This document shows, one piece after another, positions 46,321-56,169 of a stretch of 64,000 nt of DNA. The stretch is from the NCBI GenBank assembly GCA_019914945.1, contig CM034102.1, forward strand, positions 11,273,501 to 11,337,500, given 5' to 3'. Source of the DNA: Typha latifolia (Eukaryota; Streptophyta; Magnoliopsida; Poales; Typhaceae). A program made the translations under genes and the position numbers. Every line of letters begins with the position of its first letter. The stretch's first letter is position 1. The notes under the pieces were generated by a model that saw only the letters and a list, made by a program, of their open reading frames with translations, made no database searches and was not told the DNA's origin.

Positions 46321-47249
46321 ACTCAATAGCTTTTCTCCAATAATCTTGCAATTCTTTAAACCAGAGATATTCTAGACTTGTATAAAGCTCATATACATAT
46401 ACAAATACACTTAGAATATTTTGTACACAATTGCTAACAATTAAAAACCTAACAAACTATCACCACGAGGATCTACCCCTATATCTAGGTGGCTTTGCCG
46501 GGGCTTCCCACCAGCACCGTTCCCCTATAGTGAGGCCATGGCCCTATTCGTGACTGTCGGGGTCCAATGGACCCATCGACGTCGTGCCCTGGCCACTAGG
46601 GTGCCAACTCAAGCCCGTCTTGCCAGTGTCGCTCGCCGTCGAATGGCGATTGTCGACAGCTAGCCACCTTACCCAACCATCACTGAGGCTACAATGGCCT
46701 ATGGCAGCACTTCTAGGCTAAAATCCAAATTCAACCCTAGGGTTAGGGTTAGGGCAAATGCATAGAGGAGATGAAGTGCACTAATTTTGAGGCAGGCCAA
46801 ATTTTTGCGAACCAATTCGACCATCTCATGCAAACTAGATTGAAACCTATGTGCTTTACGCTGAGCCTAAGTACGAGCTTGAGGATGACTAGTAGAACGA
46901 TCTCGCTCGCGCTATCGGACTAAGCCGAACCAGCATGTAGCCCGGGCATGACATGAACCGGGCATGTGGGCCTATGATCCACATGACCAGCATTGACCAC
47001 AAGGTCACTTGGCCTATGATGACATTCCATATTTGAGATCCAAGCTCAAACAATCAAGCTTGGTTTTCTAAAATTTTTAGGAGACTTGTTAGACTAGACC
47101 TACCTAGGGGAACAATTTTTTACGTATCATGGCACGCCCGACTACCAGAATGTTTGGCTCACATTGTTTCACTTGGAAGGTATGGCAATCTAGTGGTACT
47201 AGTCAGTAGAGCGAACTCGACTATATAAAGTTATTTATGGTGTACTAGG

Positions 47250-47580
47250 GATCCCATAGATACTACCTAGTACCTAGCTGAGGTTCAAATTTAGTCCACC
47301 AATATGGACGAATATGAAGTTAAGTTAGCTTCTAAAATCTCAATAGTAACATCGTTGTGCCAAAGAAATCATAAACCGTCGACAAGCTCAATGGAGCTGA
47401 GAATGAAACTACTGCATAGAGGAAGAGAGGAGATGATAAAAGTAGCCTTCTCTTTGCAACACTTGGTTTCGAAGAGAAAGGCAATACTCACTTTGGTGCA
47501 ACGGAGGAAGTTCCTTAGATCTAAATTGTCAAGAAACCTCCACATCAAATTCCAAGGTAGGAGTTTCATTACTATTTGAG
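47250..47580 (-). pseudogene. LINE 2 endonuclease N-terminus
   Basis: The frame at 47369-47569 begins MKLLPWNLMWRFLDNLDLR and has VSIAFLFETKC, the start of the AP-like endonuclease with the ETK metal-binding motif. A further piece (NDVTIEILEAN) runs to about 47290 before the truncated Gypsy element. The rest of the nuclease is missing. Confidence 0.8.
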
Positions 47581-48817
47581 CAGCGGTTCCAATCGCGTCG
47601 CTCGGAGTTTGTAATCATCAACTATGGTTGCCTATTTTGTTGAGCTAGTAGGTAGGGAACGTTTAGCTTGAGGCAAGAGAGAGGTGGCACTTTTCGCTTT
47701 CCCAGAGACAGCAAGGATAGGGTGGAACGACTTCCTTTCTCTTGCGTAGATCTGAGTTTTACATGGGAGGGGGAAGTGGAGCTCACACATTTGACGTGCT
47801 TTCCTTTGGCATTGGCATATTTCTCTTTCTCAAGCATCCGCTCAATTGGCTTATGACATTGAGGGCAATTGACAGCGGTGATCCCGATCGTTAATAGGAT
47901 CTATTTGGTCATCCGGGCTACCATTTTGAAATCATGACAAGGTAAGCCCTTTGTTAGTAACACAAGTATCAAGATTTGAGAAAGGCTACCAGTTCTGTCT
48001 CCACGTGCCGACAAGATTTGAGAAAGCCTTCACACCTCTCCCGATGTCCCCTATAGAAGTTCCTTTGGAGTCTTGACACGTAACTTGGGTTAGGCTAGAG
48101 CATTGAATGCGCAATCCATGAGAGCTAAGGTGGATGACACGTTAGGAGGCCTTGATGTGACGAGACTGATCATGTCCGTAACCTCCAAAGGGTGCAACGG
48201 TCTAATAAGTGACAACTCCGGCGACGGGGAAGGTCTTTGATTGCATACTCTTGCCTTTCCTTCCCCACTACTCTTGGCGAGCTCCAAAGATCTTTCGCTT
48301 GCTCCCAAGCTAGCAAACTTGGGTTTCGGCAAGTCCAAAAGTTTCTCTTGAATGTGCTCTAGATATTTAAGTTTCATCTTCATCACCAGTGCCCCACGAT
48401 GGCCTCAACTTGGTCATGCCCCACCCATCCACAAAAGAGATAGTGTCGAGGTAGTCTCTTATATTTCACTTGGAACCGAAACATGTCATTTGTTGTTCTC
48501 CTTCTCGAACACTAAGAGGAACACATTCTTGCTAGCTTCTATAAATTCCAGATAACCTTTCACATTTCACACTTTTCATAGAGCATTTCTAAGCCCTATC
48601 ATATTGTAGGATCTATCGGTTATGAGCTTGCCTACGAGGTAGAGCTTGGGGTTGCGGAAAGGAATGGTACTATCTTCATGCAGAGGGATAGTCTCCTCCA
48701 TGTCTTCGCCAAAGCTCCTTTTCTATCAACATAGGAGAAGAGCAAAATTAAATAGGTATGTCTATGAAGTAAGCGAGGATGGTGGGAGAAAAGGGGGAAG
48801 CAAGTCAAGGTTGAGAT
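47581..48817 (-). pseudogene. LINE 2 ORF1 relic
   Basis: Resembles ORF1 of LINE 1: MEETIPLHEDST and LYLVGKLITDRSYN (about 48610-48700) align with the DETIALPADS and GKLILNRNYN stretches there, and MKMKLKYLEHIQEKLLDL (about 48380) with its MEMKIRSEYLEHLHHKLF. Stops and a large decayed middle are seen. The DUF4283 region between them is poorly preserved. Confidence 0.75.
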
Positions 48818-48822
48818 GAAAC

Positions 48823-49624
48823 TGTTGTGCAAATACCCAAATGGGTGAAGGAAGCGGAAACAAAGTCTTCACCCCAAATATCACACAAGTGGAATAGTAA
48901 TGAAAAACAAATCCAAGCTTGGGAAAAACTTCAATATACTGTTAATAGTGATAGAATAGCAATAAACAAGTTCTAATCATGAATTAAATACCCTAATGCA
49001 AGTAATCTCAAGAATGGAAGTAATAGAGACAATAGAGAGAGAGGGAGATAATATTTACATGGTTCGGCGATGTGCCTACATCCACGAGCGGAGCAATCTT
49101 CTTTACTATGTAAATCCCTCACTTACAAAGAGTTTATACTCTCTAATCACTCTCAATACAATGGTGGCTCTCTCAATACCATGGTGGCTCACCCTCATAA
49201 ATATTCTTCCAACAATCAACCCCTAAAAATACACTTTAGTATTTATAGACAGGTTAAGATTTGGGGGTTTCCGCGCCGCATTCGAACGTCTGCGGGGCAC
49301 GTTCGAACGCGCCCAATAACAATACAGCAGAACTCAAGTAGCATTCGAAAGCAGGAGGGTCTCATTTGAACGCCTGCATCACAGCTGCTCTTAGGTTGAG
49401 ATTCGCGTTCGAACACGGCTGGGTCGTTTGAACGCCTGCACTAAAGTTGTTCTCGGTTAAGACTTGCGTTCGAACATGGCTGGGCTGTTCGAACGCATGC
49501 ATCACATAGTCTCTGTCTGAAAACAATGTTCGAATGCCCCTAGGGCCCGTTCCAACGCATTGACACAGAAATGCTGATACATGCTAAAATTTGCTGAAAA
49601 TTAAATTTGAACCAATTTTTAACA
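48823..49624 (-). repeat. Copia-type solo LTR
   Basis: 802 bp, starting TGTTGTGCAAAT and ending TTTTTAACA. The exact 5-bp duplication GAAAC lies at 48818-48822 and 49625-49629. It carries the leader string 'acatggttcggcgatgtgcc' seen in plant Copia LTRs and about a dozen TTCGAA-centred motifs at 49270-49560. It lies in the 5' leader of LINE 2. Confidence 0.85.
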
Positions 49625-49629
49625 GAAAC

Positions 49630-50264
49630 TCTCCTAGAAAGGGGGACACTAGAGAGAGGGCACTCACTAGAATTGGATTACTACGGGGAAATTTTGGTTA
49701 AAATTGACACTTCCCAATTGTAAACCATGATTTTCCATCAAATCATTAACACTATATAATTTAGAATTACTTCTCTCTATAGAACAAGCATAAGTTACAT
49801 AATTACATTTACACACTACACTTCTAATTAATTTTGATACCCATCCTTCAAAATACGAGAATTGGAGAATAAGGCAGGCAAGAAGTAAATATTAAATAGG
49901 ACGAGAAAGAGGAATAGAAAATGTTGGTTGGGGATCAACCTAAATTGCCATAGCCTACTTCATATTGGTAGATACCAAATTTATTTTCCATGAAAATTTC
50001 TTTATTGATTTGAACCAATTCTATATCACGAGAAAAGAGTCTGTGCCAGCGTAAATTCCACAATATTTTACAGTCACAAATAAGCTATACTCAGAAAGCG
50101 TAAGAGGATTTTAAATTTCATTCAGACGAATTAAGAAGAAGAAGAAAAAGAGCAATCGGTTGCTTTTGGACATTAATTATTATTTTACCTGTGAATAAAT
50201 CTCTGAATACATAGGTTTGGGATATGATTGAATTCAATAAATGTTCTCTCTAGAGCTACGAACA
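49630..50264. other. LINE leader end and LBD downstream region
   Basis: No gene. The first 70 bp probably belong to the LINE 2 5' end. The rest is AT-rich and includes the 3' untranslated region of the LBD gene; no canonical AATAAA was seen in the first 100 bp past its stop. Confidence 0.4.
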
Positions 50265-50821
50265 CTATCCTGCTGTCTGTGGATCAAAGTAATCTGTGGC
50301 CTCAGTTAGCTGCTGTTGAGCTGTGTGCATTGCAATCTGAGCTTGAGTCCTTGCAAGCTCACGTTGGTTCATGTAGATCTCCTGCTGCAAGAGATTGATC
50401 ACGCCGACGCTCCCGTAGACCGGATCTTGAACACGCCAGTAGGCTTCCGATGCGATGGCATCTGCCGCTTGCGCTCGCTGATCGACTGGAAGTTGCTGCA
50501 GAAGAAGAGAATTACAGGAAAAATTTAGATTTTTTTTTCATTGATCTATTCGCCGAAGTATGATAACACACAAGCTAATGAGAAGAGAGATAAGAGAGAG
50601 AATTATGTATATGTATATGTATACGTAAGTACCTGGAGCATTCTTGTCACATTGCTTGCCCCAAAGATCTTATGGACACAAGCAAATCTTTGAGGGAGAG
50701 AAGCAGGGAAGTACGGCGAGAGAATGCAATCCTCAGCGCATCTCCTCCTCAGATACTTGCATGCAGCACACCTCCTAGGATTGGAGTCATTGGAGGATAA
50801 GTTGGAATAGGAGGTAGACAT
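50265..50821 (-). CDS. LBD: LOB-domain transcription factor, LBD23/LBD24-like
   Basis: Two exons: 50633-50821 and 50495 down to the TAG at 50265-50267, with a 137-bp GT-AG intron (50496-50632) after codon 63. The product is 139 aa. The zinc-binding C block CX2CX6CX3C is complete (C18, C21, C28, C32 in CAACKYLRRRCAEDC), and the GAS block (FACVHKIFGASNV to DPVYGSVGVI) spans about residues 46-95. The following coiled coil is imperfect, with Leu/Ile at 98-110. The NP-R-CAACKYLRRRC start is like Arabidopsis LBD23/24. The first ATG is at 50821; the apparent upstream codon at 50836 is GTG. LBD proteins bind DNA in the nucleus and shape organ boundaries, roots or nitrogen response; this one's role is unknown. 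The adjacent PR-1 gene is not evidently co-regulated. Confidence 0.92.
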
Positions 50822-50945
50822 ATATGGCCGGCCCACTTGGGTAGTACGTACGTAGAATCCAATGTTAGATTTTGAGAAGATAAGAGTGGGATTTCATGGA
50901 GATTTAGAAAATCTTGTAAGATCTCTTATTTTCTTTGTGTGCTGA

Positions 50946-50954
50946 TACTTATAG
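50946..50954 (-). promoter_or_regulatory. Likely TATA box of the LBD gene
   Basis: Minus strand CTATAAGTA lies about 125 bp upstream of the LBD ATG, leaving a leader of roughly 95 bases. A related string, GTATAAATCC, lies at a similar place next to the duplicated promoter segment at 51722-51876. Confidence 0.5.
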
Positions 50955-51095
50955 TTAGTGAGTATGAGATGGAGGGAGGTCATATAAGGAATATCCAACG
51001 GCTAGTATAATTCAAACGTGGTGGGAGAGAAAGGAATGGAGAGGAATTTTCCTTTGTTTTGGAAACTTTCCCAGTTTATTTCCTACATTTTAACT
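50955..51095 (-). promoter_or_regulatory. LBD proximal promoter segment, copy 1
   Basis: Starts next to the TATA box and has ATATCCAACGGCTA, TGGTGGGAGAGA and TTTCCCAGTTTAT on the plus strand. A second copy about 780 bp further upstream keeps the order and spacing of these blocks. Confidence 0.55.
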
Positions 51096-51721
51096 TGTAA
51101 CAAAATTTGTTGAGCTAAGATTACTTGAATTTCTATTGAAAAACTTTTCAAGTTTGTACCAAGAATTTGGTTGATCAAAAGAATTTTGTTTTATTGAGAT
51201 TTGAAAATTCTGGATTCTACTCAAATGCTTACGAGATGGAAAATCTAGTTTCTAGATGTCGTGCCAATCTGTTATTTTCTTCCAACAGTTCTTTTATTAT
51301 AATCTACAAAATCAAACAATCTACGGAACTCTTTTTATCTTTCCTTTTTTTCTTAGGATTTACTAGCATCTTCTTGTAATGGAAAGTTTGAAATAGAATC
51401 TTTCTCATATCTGTGCATCTTTTTGAGTATATTGTAGCTTGTTCCTACCTGCACTGAGATCTAATGTTGGTACCTGCAAAGAACGGTGATGTAAATAAAT
51501 ATATACTACCAAGAAAAGGATTATGTTGTTTATGTGCAAGCTTAAGCGCGTAGTTACTCTAATAAGAGAGCTGAGTAAGATGTTTATGAGCAGCTTGCTT
51601 GTTTCCTTGATTAGATATTTAGATAAACAGGCTTTATATCCAAAATATTAGCCAAGGATTTATATAAATGATCTCCAGATGTACATATATGAGATCTCTT
51701 GAATCTTTGTTGATGGATTTA
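51096..51721. other. Spacer between promoter copies
   Basis: AT-rich. No LBD coding sequence or other gene was found, so if the promoter was copied together with a gene body, that body is lost. Confidence 0.4.
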
Positions 51722-51876
51722 TACATACAGCGAGTGAATAATAGAGAGAGGAAGGCCAAATAAGGATATGTCCAACAGCTAGGAGAATTCAAAATGTGGT
51801 GGGAGAGAGAATGGAGAGAATCAATATTCATTCTTCAGTTTGGGACTTTAATTCCCAGTTTATATTCTATTTTTTA
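51722..51876 (-). repeat. Duplicated LBD promoter segment, copy 2
   Basis: About 150 bp resembling 50950-51095, with TATGTCCAACAGCTA, TGTGGTGGGAGAGAGAATGG and CCCAGTTTAT in the same order. No gene follows it downstream. Confidence 0.7.
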
Positions 51877-52158
51877 ACATCTTAAAACCAGTGGCTAGGA
51901 TTAGGTTAGATAACCATTATTTCTGACCTGCTATATGCCAATCATCTGAGGTAAGTAGCTAGATACCAATTGTAAGGATGTTTAAGGGGGGAAACTTAGT
52001 AGTTAGAATTGATAAAATAATTCTGAGAAATTACCGGTAACACGATTAAATTTATACTATCACAATCATCAATTATAACACACTATATATCATCAATACA
52101 AATCAACATAAATTAATATGATGCAATATATATAGATATAGTTTTGCATGGGCTTCTT
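51877..52158. other. PR-1 downstream region
   Basis: AT-rich, no gene. Contains the 3' untranslated region of PR-1, though no standard polyadenylation string is obvious. Confidence 0.4.
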
Positions 52159-52662
52159 CTAATAAGGCCGGGCTCCGACGTAGTTCCCCGGCGGGTAGTA
52201 CTCGCAGACCATGAACGAATCGCCGCTGTTGCATACGATCTTGGCACACCCGAGCCGCTTTGTGGTGCGCCAAACGATCTGCGTGTAGTGGCTGCACTCT
52301 TCGCCGGAGCACGAGTTGGTGTCGTAGTGGTACCACTGCTTCTCCGCCACCCAAGCCGCTACTGCATCCGCCGCGCTCCACCGCCGCCCTTGCCCCCAGA
52401 ATATGTTCTCCCCGTAGGCGTACCCCGGCGAGTGGACCAGCTGGCAGTCCCCGCGCCGTTGCGCCGCGTAGGCCTTGGCGTACCAAGCGAGCTTTGTGTC
52501 CCACGTCAGCGGCGGCACGCCGACCTGCCGCCTGGCGGCGTTGTGGGCCGAGACGAACTGGCTGATGACGACCGACGGGGAGGTGGCGCAGAGGGTAGTG
52601 GTATGGGTGAGGGATAGGATGGTTAGTAGTAGGATGAGAGAGGAAGAGGAGGATAAAGCCAT
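52159..52662 (-). CDS. PR1: Pathogenesis-related protein 1 (PR-1, CAP superfamily)
   Basis: Single-exon 167-aa secreted protein, the usual PR-1 length. Residues 1-25 form a signal peptide (Leu/Ile core, then TTTLCATS). The CAP domain has the expected set H40 (SAHNAAR), E85 (YGENIFWG) and H125 (ECSHYTQIVW), and six Cys in the mature part (73, 118, 123, 139, 144, 153) for three disulphides. The C-terminus CEYYPPGNYVGARPY matches the CAPE peptide region, with the cleavage-site Cys at 153 instead of the CNY of the consensus. PR-1 proteins act in the apoplast, bind sterols and mark salicylate-type defence. The start ATG at 52662 is the first in frame. The gene is GC-rich at third positions and stands out from the AT-rich surroundings. 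A 50-bp leader follows a TATA box. Confidence 0.96.
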   Translation of the reverse strand: MALSSSSSLILLLTILSLTHTTTLCATSPSVVISQFVSAHNAARRQVGVPPLTWDTKLAWYAKAYAAQRRGDCQLVHSPGYAYGENIFWGQGRRWSAADAVAAWVAEKQWYHYDTNSCSGEECSHYTQIVWRTTKRLGCAKIVCNSGDSFMVCEYYPPGNYVGARPY

Positions 52663-52711
52663 TTAATTGCACTAAGAATTTAATATATATTAATGTAGGG
52701 ATGAGGAGGCA

Positions 52712-52722
52712 TTCATATAGAG
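52712..52722 (-). promoter_or_regulatory. TATA box of PR-1
   Basis: Minus strand CTCTATATGAA, about 50 bp upstream of the ATG, so the leader would be short (about 20 bases), as is common in plants. Confidence 0.55.
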
Positions 52723-53014
52723 GATGGCATTTAGATTTAGGTAGATATATATAGAAGTGTTGGACTGTTTGCTGATGAGGTGGAGTGTGCTTAGACGTTG
52801 CTCTTTCTTGAGAATGTTTTGGTAATGGACATTGCACTTAATCTTTTTGATTAGAGTGCACATAAGACGGCGGATTATATTATATATCATAGCTTAACGA
52901 TGGCGGTTAGTAGGCAGGCTATTAGATTTAGCTACGTATGTACATGGATAAATTATGTAGGCTAACAGCTAGCTCATGCTAATATAAGGTTTGGAAAAGG
53001 AAAGATGCATGCCA

Positions 53015-53019
53015 TGACG
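53015..53019 (+). promoter_or_regulatory. TGACG motif upstream of PR-1
   Basis: TGACG core of the TGA-factor (as-1-like) site, about 355 bp before the PR-1 ATG. TGA sites control PR-1 in other plants. A five-base match can be chance; no W-box cluster was seen. Confidence 0.25.
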
Positions 53020-54300
53020 TATATATTATTTTATCTCCTATTCCTTGGGGATAGATAGCGAAATTTTTACCTTATATACATTGGGAGCTTAACGTGCCTT
53101 AGTTATACGGGTGCCGCTGGGTTAATTCTCTTTAGCCATCTGATAGTAGATTACTATCTCGCTGGCTTATCAGATATTTATATTCATCTAATAGAAGTAC
53201 TTAAATTTCAAGACCATATCTATTTACATAAAGCATCAAAAATATTTATTCGGTTAGCTATTTATCTAATTTTTTATTAGAAAAATATCACACGACTGTT
53301 GCCTAATTAACTTTACGCAATGTAGGGATTATAATACTCCTTTAGAGAAAAAAAAATTAAGAATAATTAAAAATAAGATGGTAATTTGATATTTTTCTTT
53401 TTACACTATTAAAACATGAGAGATTAGATAGTTGAAGCGCTATAAAAAAAAAAAAAAAGAATCTATAGAGTCTAAGTGTAATTATTAACTGATGTCAATT
53501 ATTCAACGAGTACTTCCTCAAAAATTAGTCAATGCGTACAAATTCGTGATAGACGTTTGTATATAATATATCAGCGTCCCTTGCTTTAAGGGATTTGGTT
53601 GTACGTTTGCTACGTGCTATAAATTTCTTTCGATTTGTTACAAGTTATGATGTCACGTGTGATTTGGAACAGCGATATGCATAGATTGGGGAGCAAGGCT
53701 TGAGTGGACGGTCGAGATTGCGTAACCTGCAACCTTATTATATCTATATATATGTTATATATTTTTTATTTTATAAATTTATTAACCCTCCAAGTTTAAT
53801 TTAAATTATGTTGGAGTTTATTTATCAAGGCCGCTTGAAATAGGCTTAGTCAAGATGATCAATTGAAGCTTGATGCCTTGACATAGATTCGATGTTAATG
53901 TTAAGCCAAACTTAAATAAAACTCAGCTCAATTAAGCTAAGCTCGATGAAACCCCTAGATTAATTAATTAAAATCTATGAGAAGCTTAATCCTAGTCACA
54001 TCTTTAATTATTGTCTTCGAAACTTTTCTAGTGAGCGTGTGTGTGGAATATATTGCACAATCTTGTTGGTTAAGAAGCCAATTAAAAATAATACTAATTC
54101 ATACTAGTGTATGTGCTAATCAACTTAGGAAATAGAGGATTTGCTACAAGTTGAAGTACTCCCCTAGTTGCACTCAATCTAACACCATGATAGGAATGCT
54201 TTAATACATTCTCAAGATGATAAAAGGCCCCACGTCAGGTAGCCCAAGTTGGGAGACTAAGAGATATAGATAGCGACAAAAGCTTTGTAACAAAAAAAAA
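53020..54300. other. AT-rich intergenic stretch with no gene seen
   Basis: No coding frame of note. Contains A-runs (53443-53458) and a short run of nine A at 54290-54299 directly before the third LINE. The last could be the tail of an older short or long retroelement, but its body was not recognised. Confidence 0.4.
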
Positions 54301-54432
54301 GCTTCCCCTTCACCTGCAGAGGGGGGAGAAGATGTCCATCAGCGGCAAGCGTCATCTTCCAAAGCATCAAAGTCAGAGGGAGAAGCAGAGGCACAAGGTA
54401 ACCAAAAGCTGCCTACCTAGTCCTAGGGTTCG

Positions 54433-55450
54433 ATGGTTGGAGGAGGGGAGCACAATGTGCCCCACCCTCGTCAGGTTGCATTCCGGAGCAGATCCTCAAC
54501 AAGATTAAGAGCCAGATGGAGGGTTGCGTGGTGGTGGATCCCGATACCTTGGCTAAATGCCGAGCGAGATGGAGCTATCGCTGTTTGGACATCTATTAGG
54601 GAAGAGCATTCCTTTAGTTCGACTGAAAGTCATGCTAGCGAAGCTCTAGGAGGGTATAGAAGGCTTATTAGTCTCAGACATGGTCGACGGCTTTTATGTT
54701 TTCCGCTTCGAGAAGGAAGAAGACTTGGGACACGTCCTAACTAATGGCCCTTGGACCATTCTAGGACAAGTGTTAAATCTAATCCTATGGCGCAACAACT
54801 TTTGACCATCCTCGGAGGCGTTCTCCACAACACTAGTCTAGATCCAGCTCCATAACCTTTCTAAGTATTGGGAATTAGAAGCCCTCATCCTAGTGGCGGC
54901 GTACTTTAGCAAGTCATTGAGAGTGGACTAGACCACCTTGGATCACACCTATAGTATTTTGTGAGGGTGTGTGTGGAGATTGATCTGAGCAAACCGCTCA
55001 AGACAACAGTGTGGCTAAAGTCTGAAAGAGAAGCGAGTTGACCAATAGGTCATCTACAAGAGCATACTAGTATTCTACTATCTATGTAGCAGGATTGGCC
55101 ATAAGGCAGATGGCTGTGAGCATGCAACCAAGGTGGAAGGTGGTTACTCGTCACCTCCACCGAAGCTAAAGAGGACAGTGGGCAACTCAAGATGAGCAAG
55201 GATGTTAGTGATGAATAGCAAAACCCATGATATAGACCATAATGCACGGTGCAGCAAAACCGAAGGAAGAATACCCAAGGGTGCATGGGTCAAGTGGAGC
55301 AAACCAAACCCAAAGTGGGTTCAGGAAAGGGGCGGGTCAAGGTCAGCCTAAGCCAATTAGTGAAACTAGATCATGGGATGGGCACCTTCCCAATAGAGGC
55401 CTGAAGTCAAAAGGGAAGGAGAAGGCTCCTGCTCCAAGGGGAAAGGAATG
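54433..55450 (+). pseudogene. LINE 3 ORF1 relic
   Basis: DUF4283 motifs VDGFYVFRFEKEEDLGHVL and LTNGPWTILGQVLNLI lie near 54675-54785, and the zinc knuckle LCSRIGHKADGCEH near 55084-55123, followed by a basic Lys/Ser-rich tail. It matches the ORF1 plan of the other two LINEs. Several stops. Confidence 0.78.
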
Positions 55451-56169
55451 AGCAACCACACAGGTATCAAAACTATGGAAAACAGGAGTAGCATAAAAGA
55501 AGAAGGCCTACGTAAGGCAACTTCTCCCATGCAAAAGGGGTGCAAGGGGAACCCCAACGAGGGGACGTAGCCAAAGTTAAAGGAAAGGTGGTTGGGGGAA
55601 CCGCGTAGCAGACCAACTGATGGATGGATGAAAGCTTAGGCAACGCGTCACTAGGGAATTCAATGCACCAGAATAAGGGTAAGCTACCCATGGCTGCTAG
55701 AACTGCGAAGGAGGAACTAAGCATGGCAAAGAAACTACTACTGTTCACAATATCTCAATTCGTCTTGGTACTAGCAACAACTGTATGCTTTGATCGGTGT
55801 ATGTCAAAACGACCAAAGGGCAAGCGAATTGGAGGAACAAAGAAAGTTTCTACCTAGCCCACGTTCTCATACATGGTTGGCTACGACAAGCTCCCATCCT
55901 AACTTTGCGAAGGAGGAGAGTCCCCTAGAGAAGCATGAGATGCTAGCTACTCAAGTACTCAAACACCACCTTCTCTAGCCTAAACAGGATGAGGTGGAAG
56001 CGGCTACTGCCATGGATGAGGGAACACCACAACTGGTAATTATTACGTACTCAAGACCACACCTATCTAAGACGACCGACATGGAACTAGAGGAACCAAG
56101 CAGGGCCCATGGGGAAGACTGTCAAGTACCACCTGTCCCCAAACGGGGAAGGATATGTTAAGCGTGCTA

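Larger units (their letters stand above)
45450..46439 (-). repeat. Copia-like LTR with two internal minisatellites
   Basis: Ends TTGCTAACA on the right (46439), which on the minus strand gives a TGTTAGCAAT start of Copia LTR type. It has the 'gtggaaaaacccaaacggg' leader-like string also seen in related LTRs. Its left limit is uncertain (about 45450), and no target-site duplication was confirmed. The sequence at 45059-45450 is also foreign to the Gypsy gag and may belong to the same insert. Confidence 0.55.
44503..47240 (+). mobile_element. Truncated Gypsy element (family G1 relative)
   Basis: Starts with a 5' LTR piece (TGTTATGATCCGATCATGTG, 44503-44648) followed by a gag start near 44697, a gag middle section that resumes at about 46480, and gag core relics to about 47240. 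There is no 3' LTR and no pol. It replaces part of the LINE 2 endonuclease. A Copia-like LTR is nested in it. Confidence 0.65.
37869..49750 (-). mobile_element. Second L1-type LINE, split by several insertions
   Basis: A minus-strand LINE whose pieces are, 3' to 5' in plus coordinates: 37869-40550, 44061-44490, 47250-48822 and about 49625-49700. A T-run at 37869-37876 is the poly(A). Removing the insert at 40551-44060 and one copy of the 5-bp duplication restores the same frame on both sides. The next gap (44503-47240) removes part of the endonuclease. The third insert (48823-49624) lies in the 5' leader. The exact 5' end and target-site duplication of the LINE were not found. Confidence 0.75.

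Noticed and set aside
50822..50836. N-terminal extension of the LBD protein to 50836
   Set aside because: The codon at 50836 is GTG, not ATG, and the added residues have no match in the family; the first ATG is at 50821.
51634..51831. 65-aa minus frame in the duplicated promoter region
   Set aside because: Overlaps promoter-like DNA, with no domain and no splice or start context.
52144..52666. Several long frames on the plus strand and other minus frames across PR-1
   Set aside because: They are shadows of the GC-rich PR-1 coding strand; only the 167-aa frame shows a signal peptide and CAP motifs.
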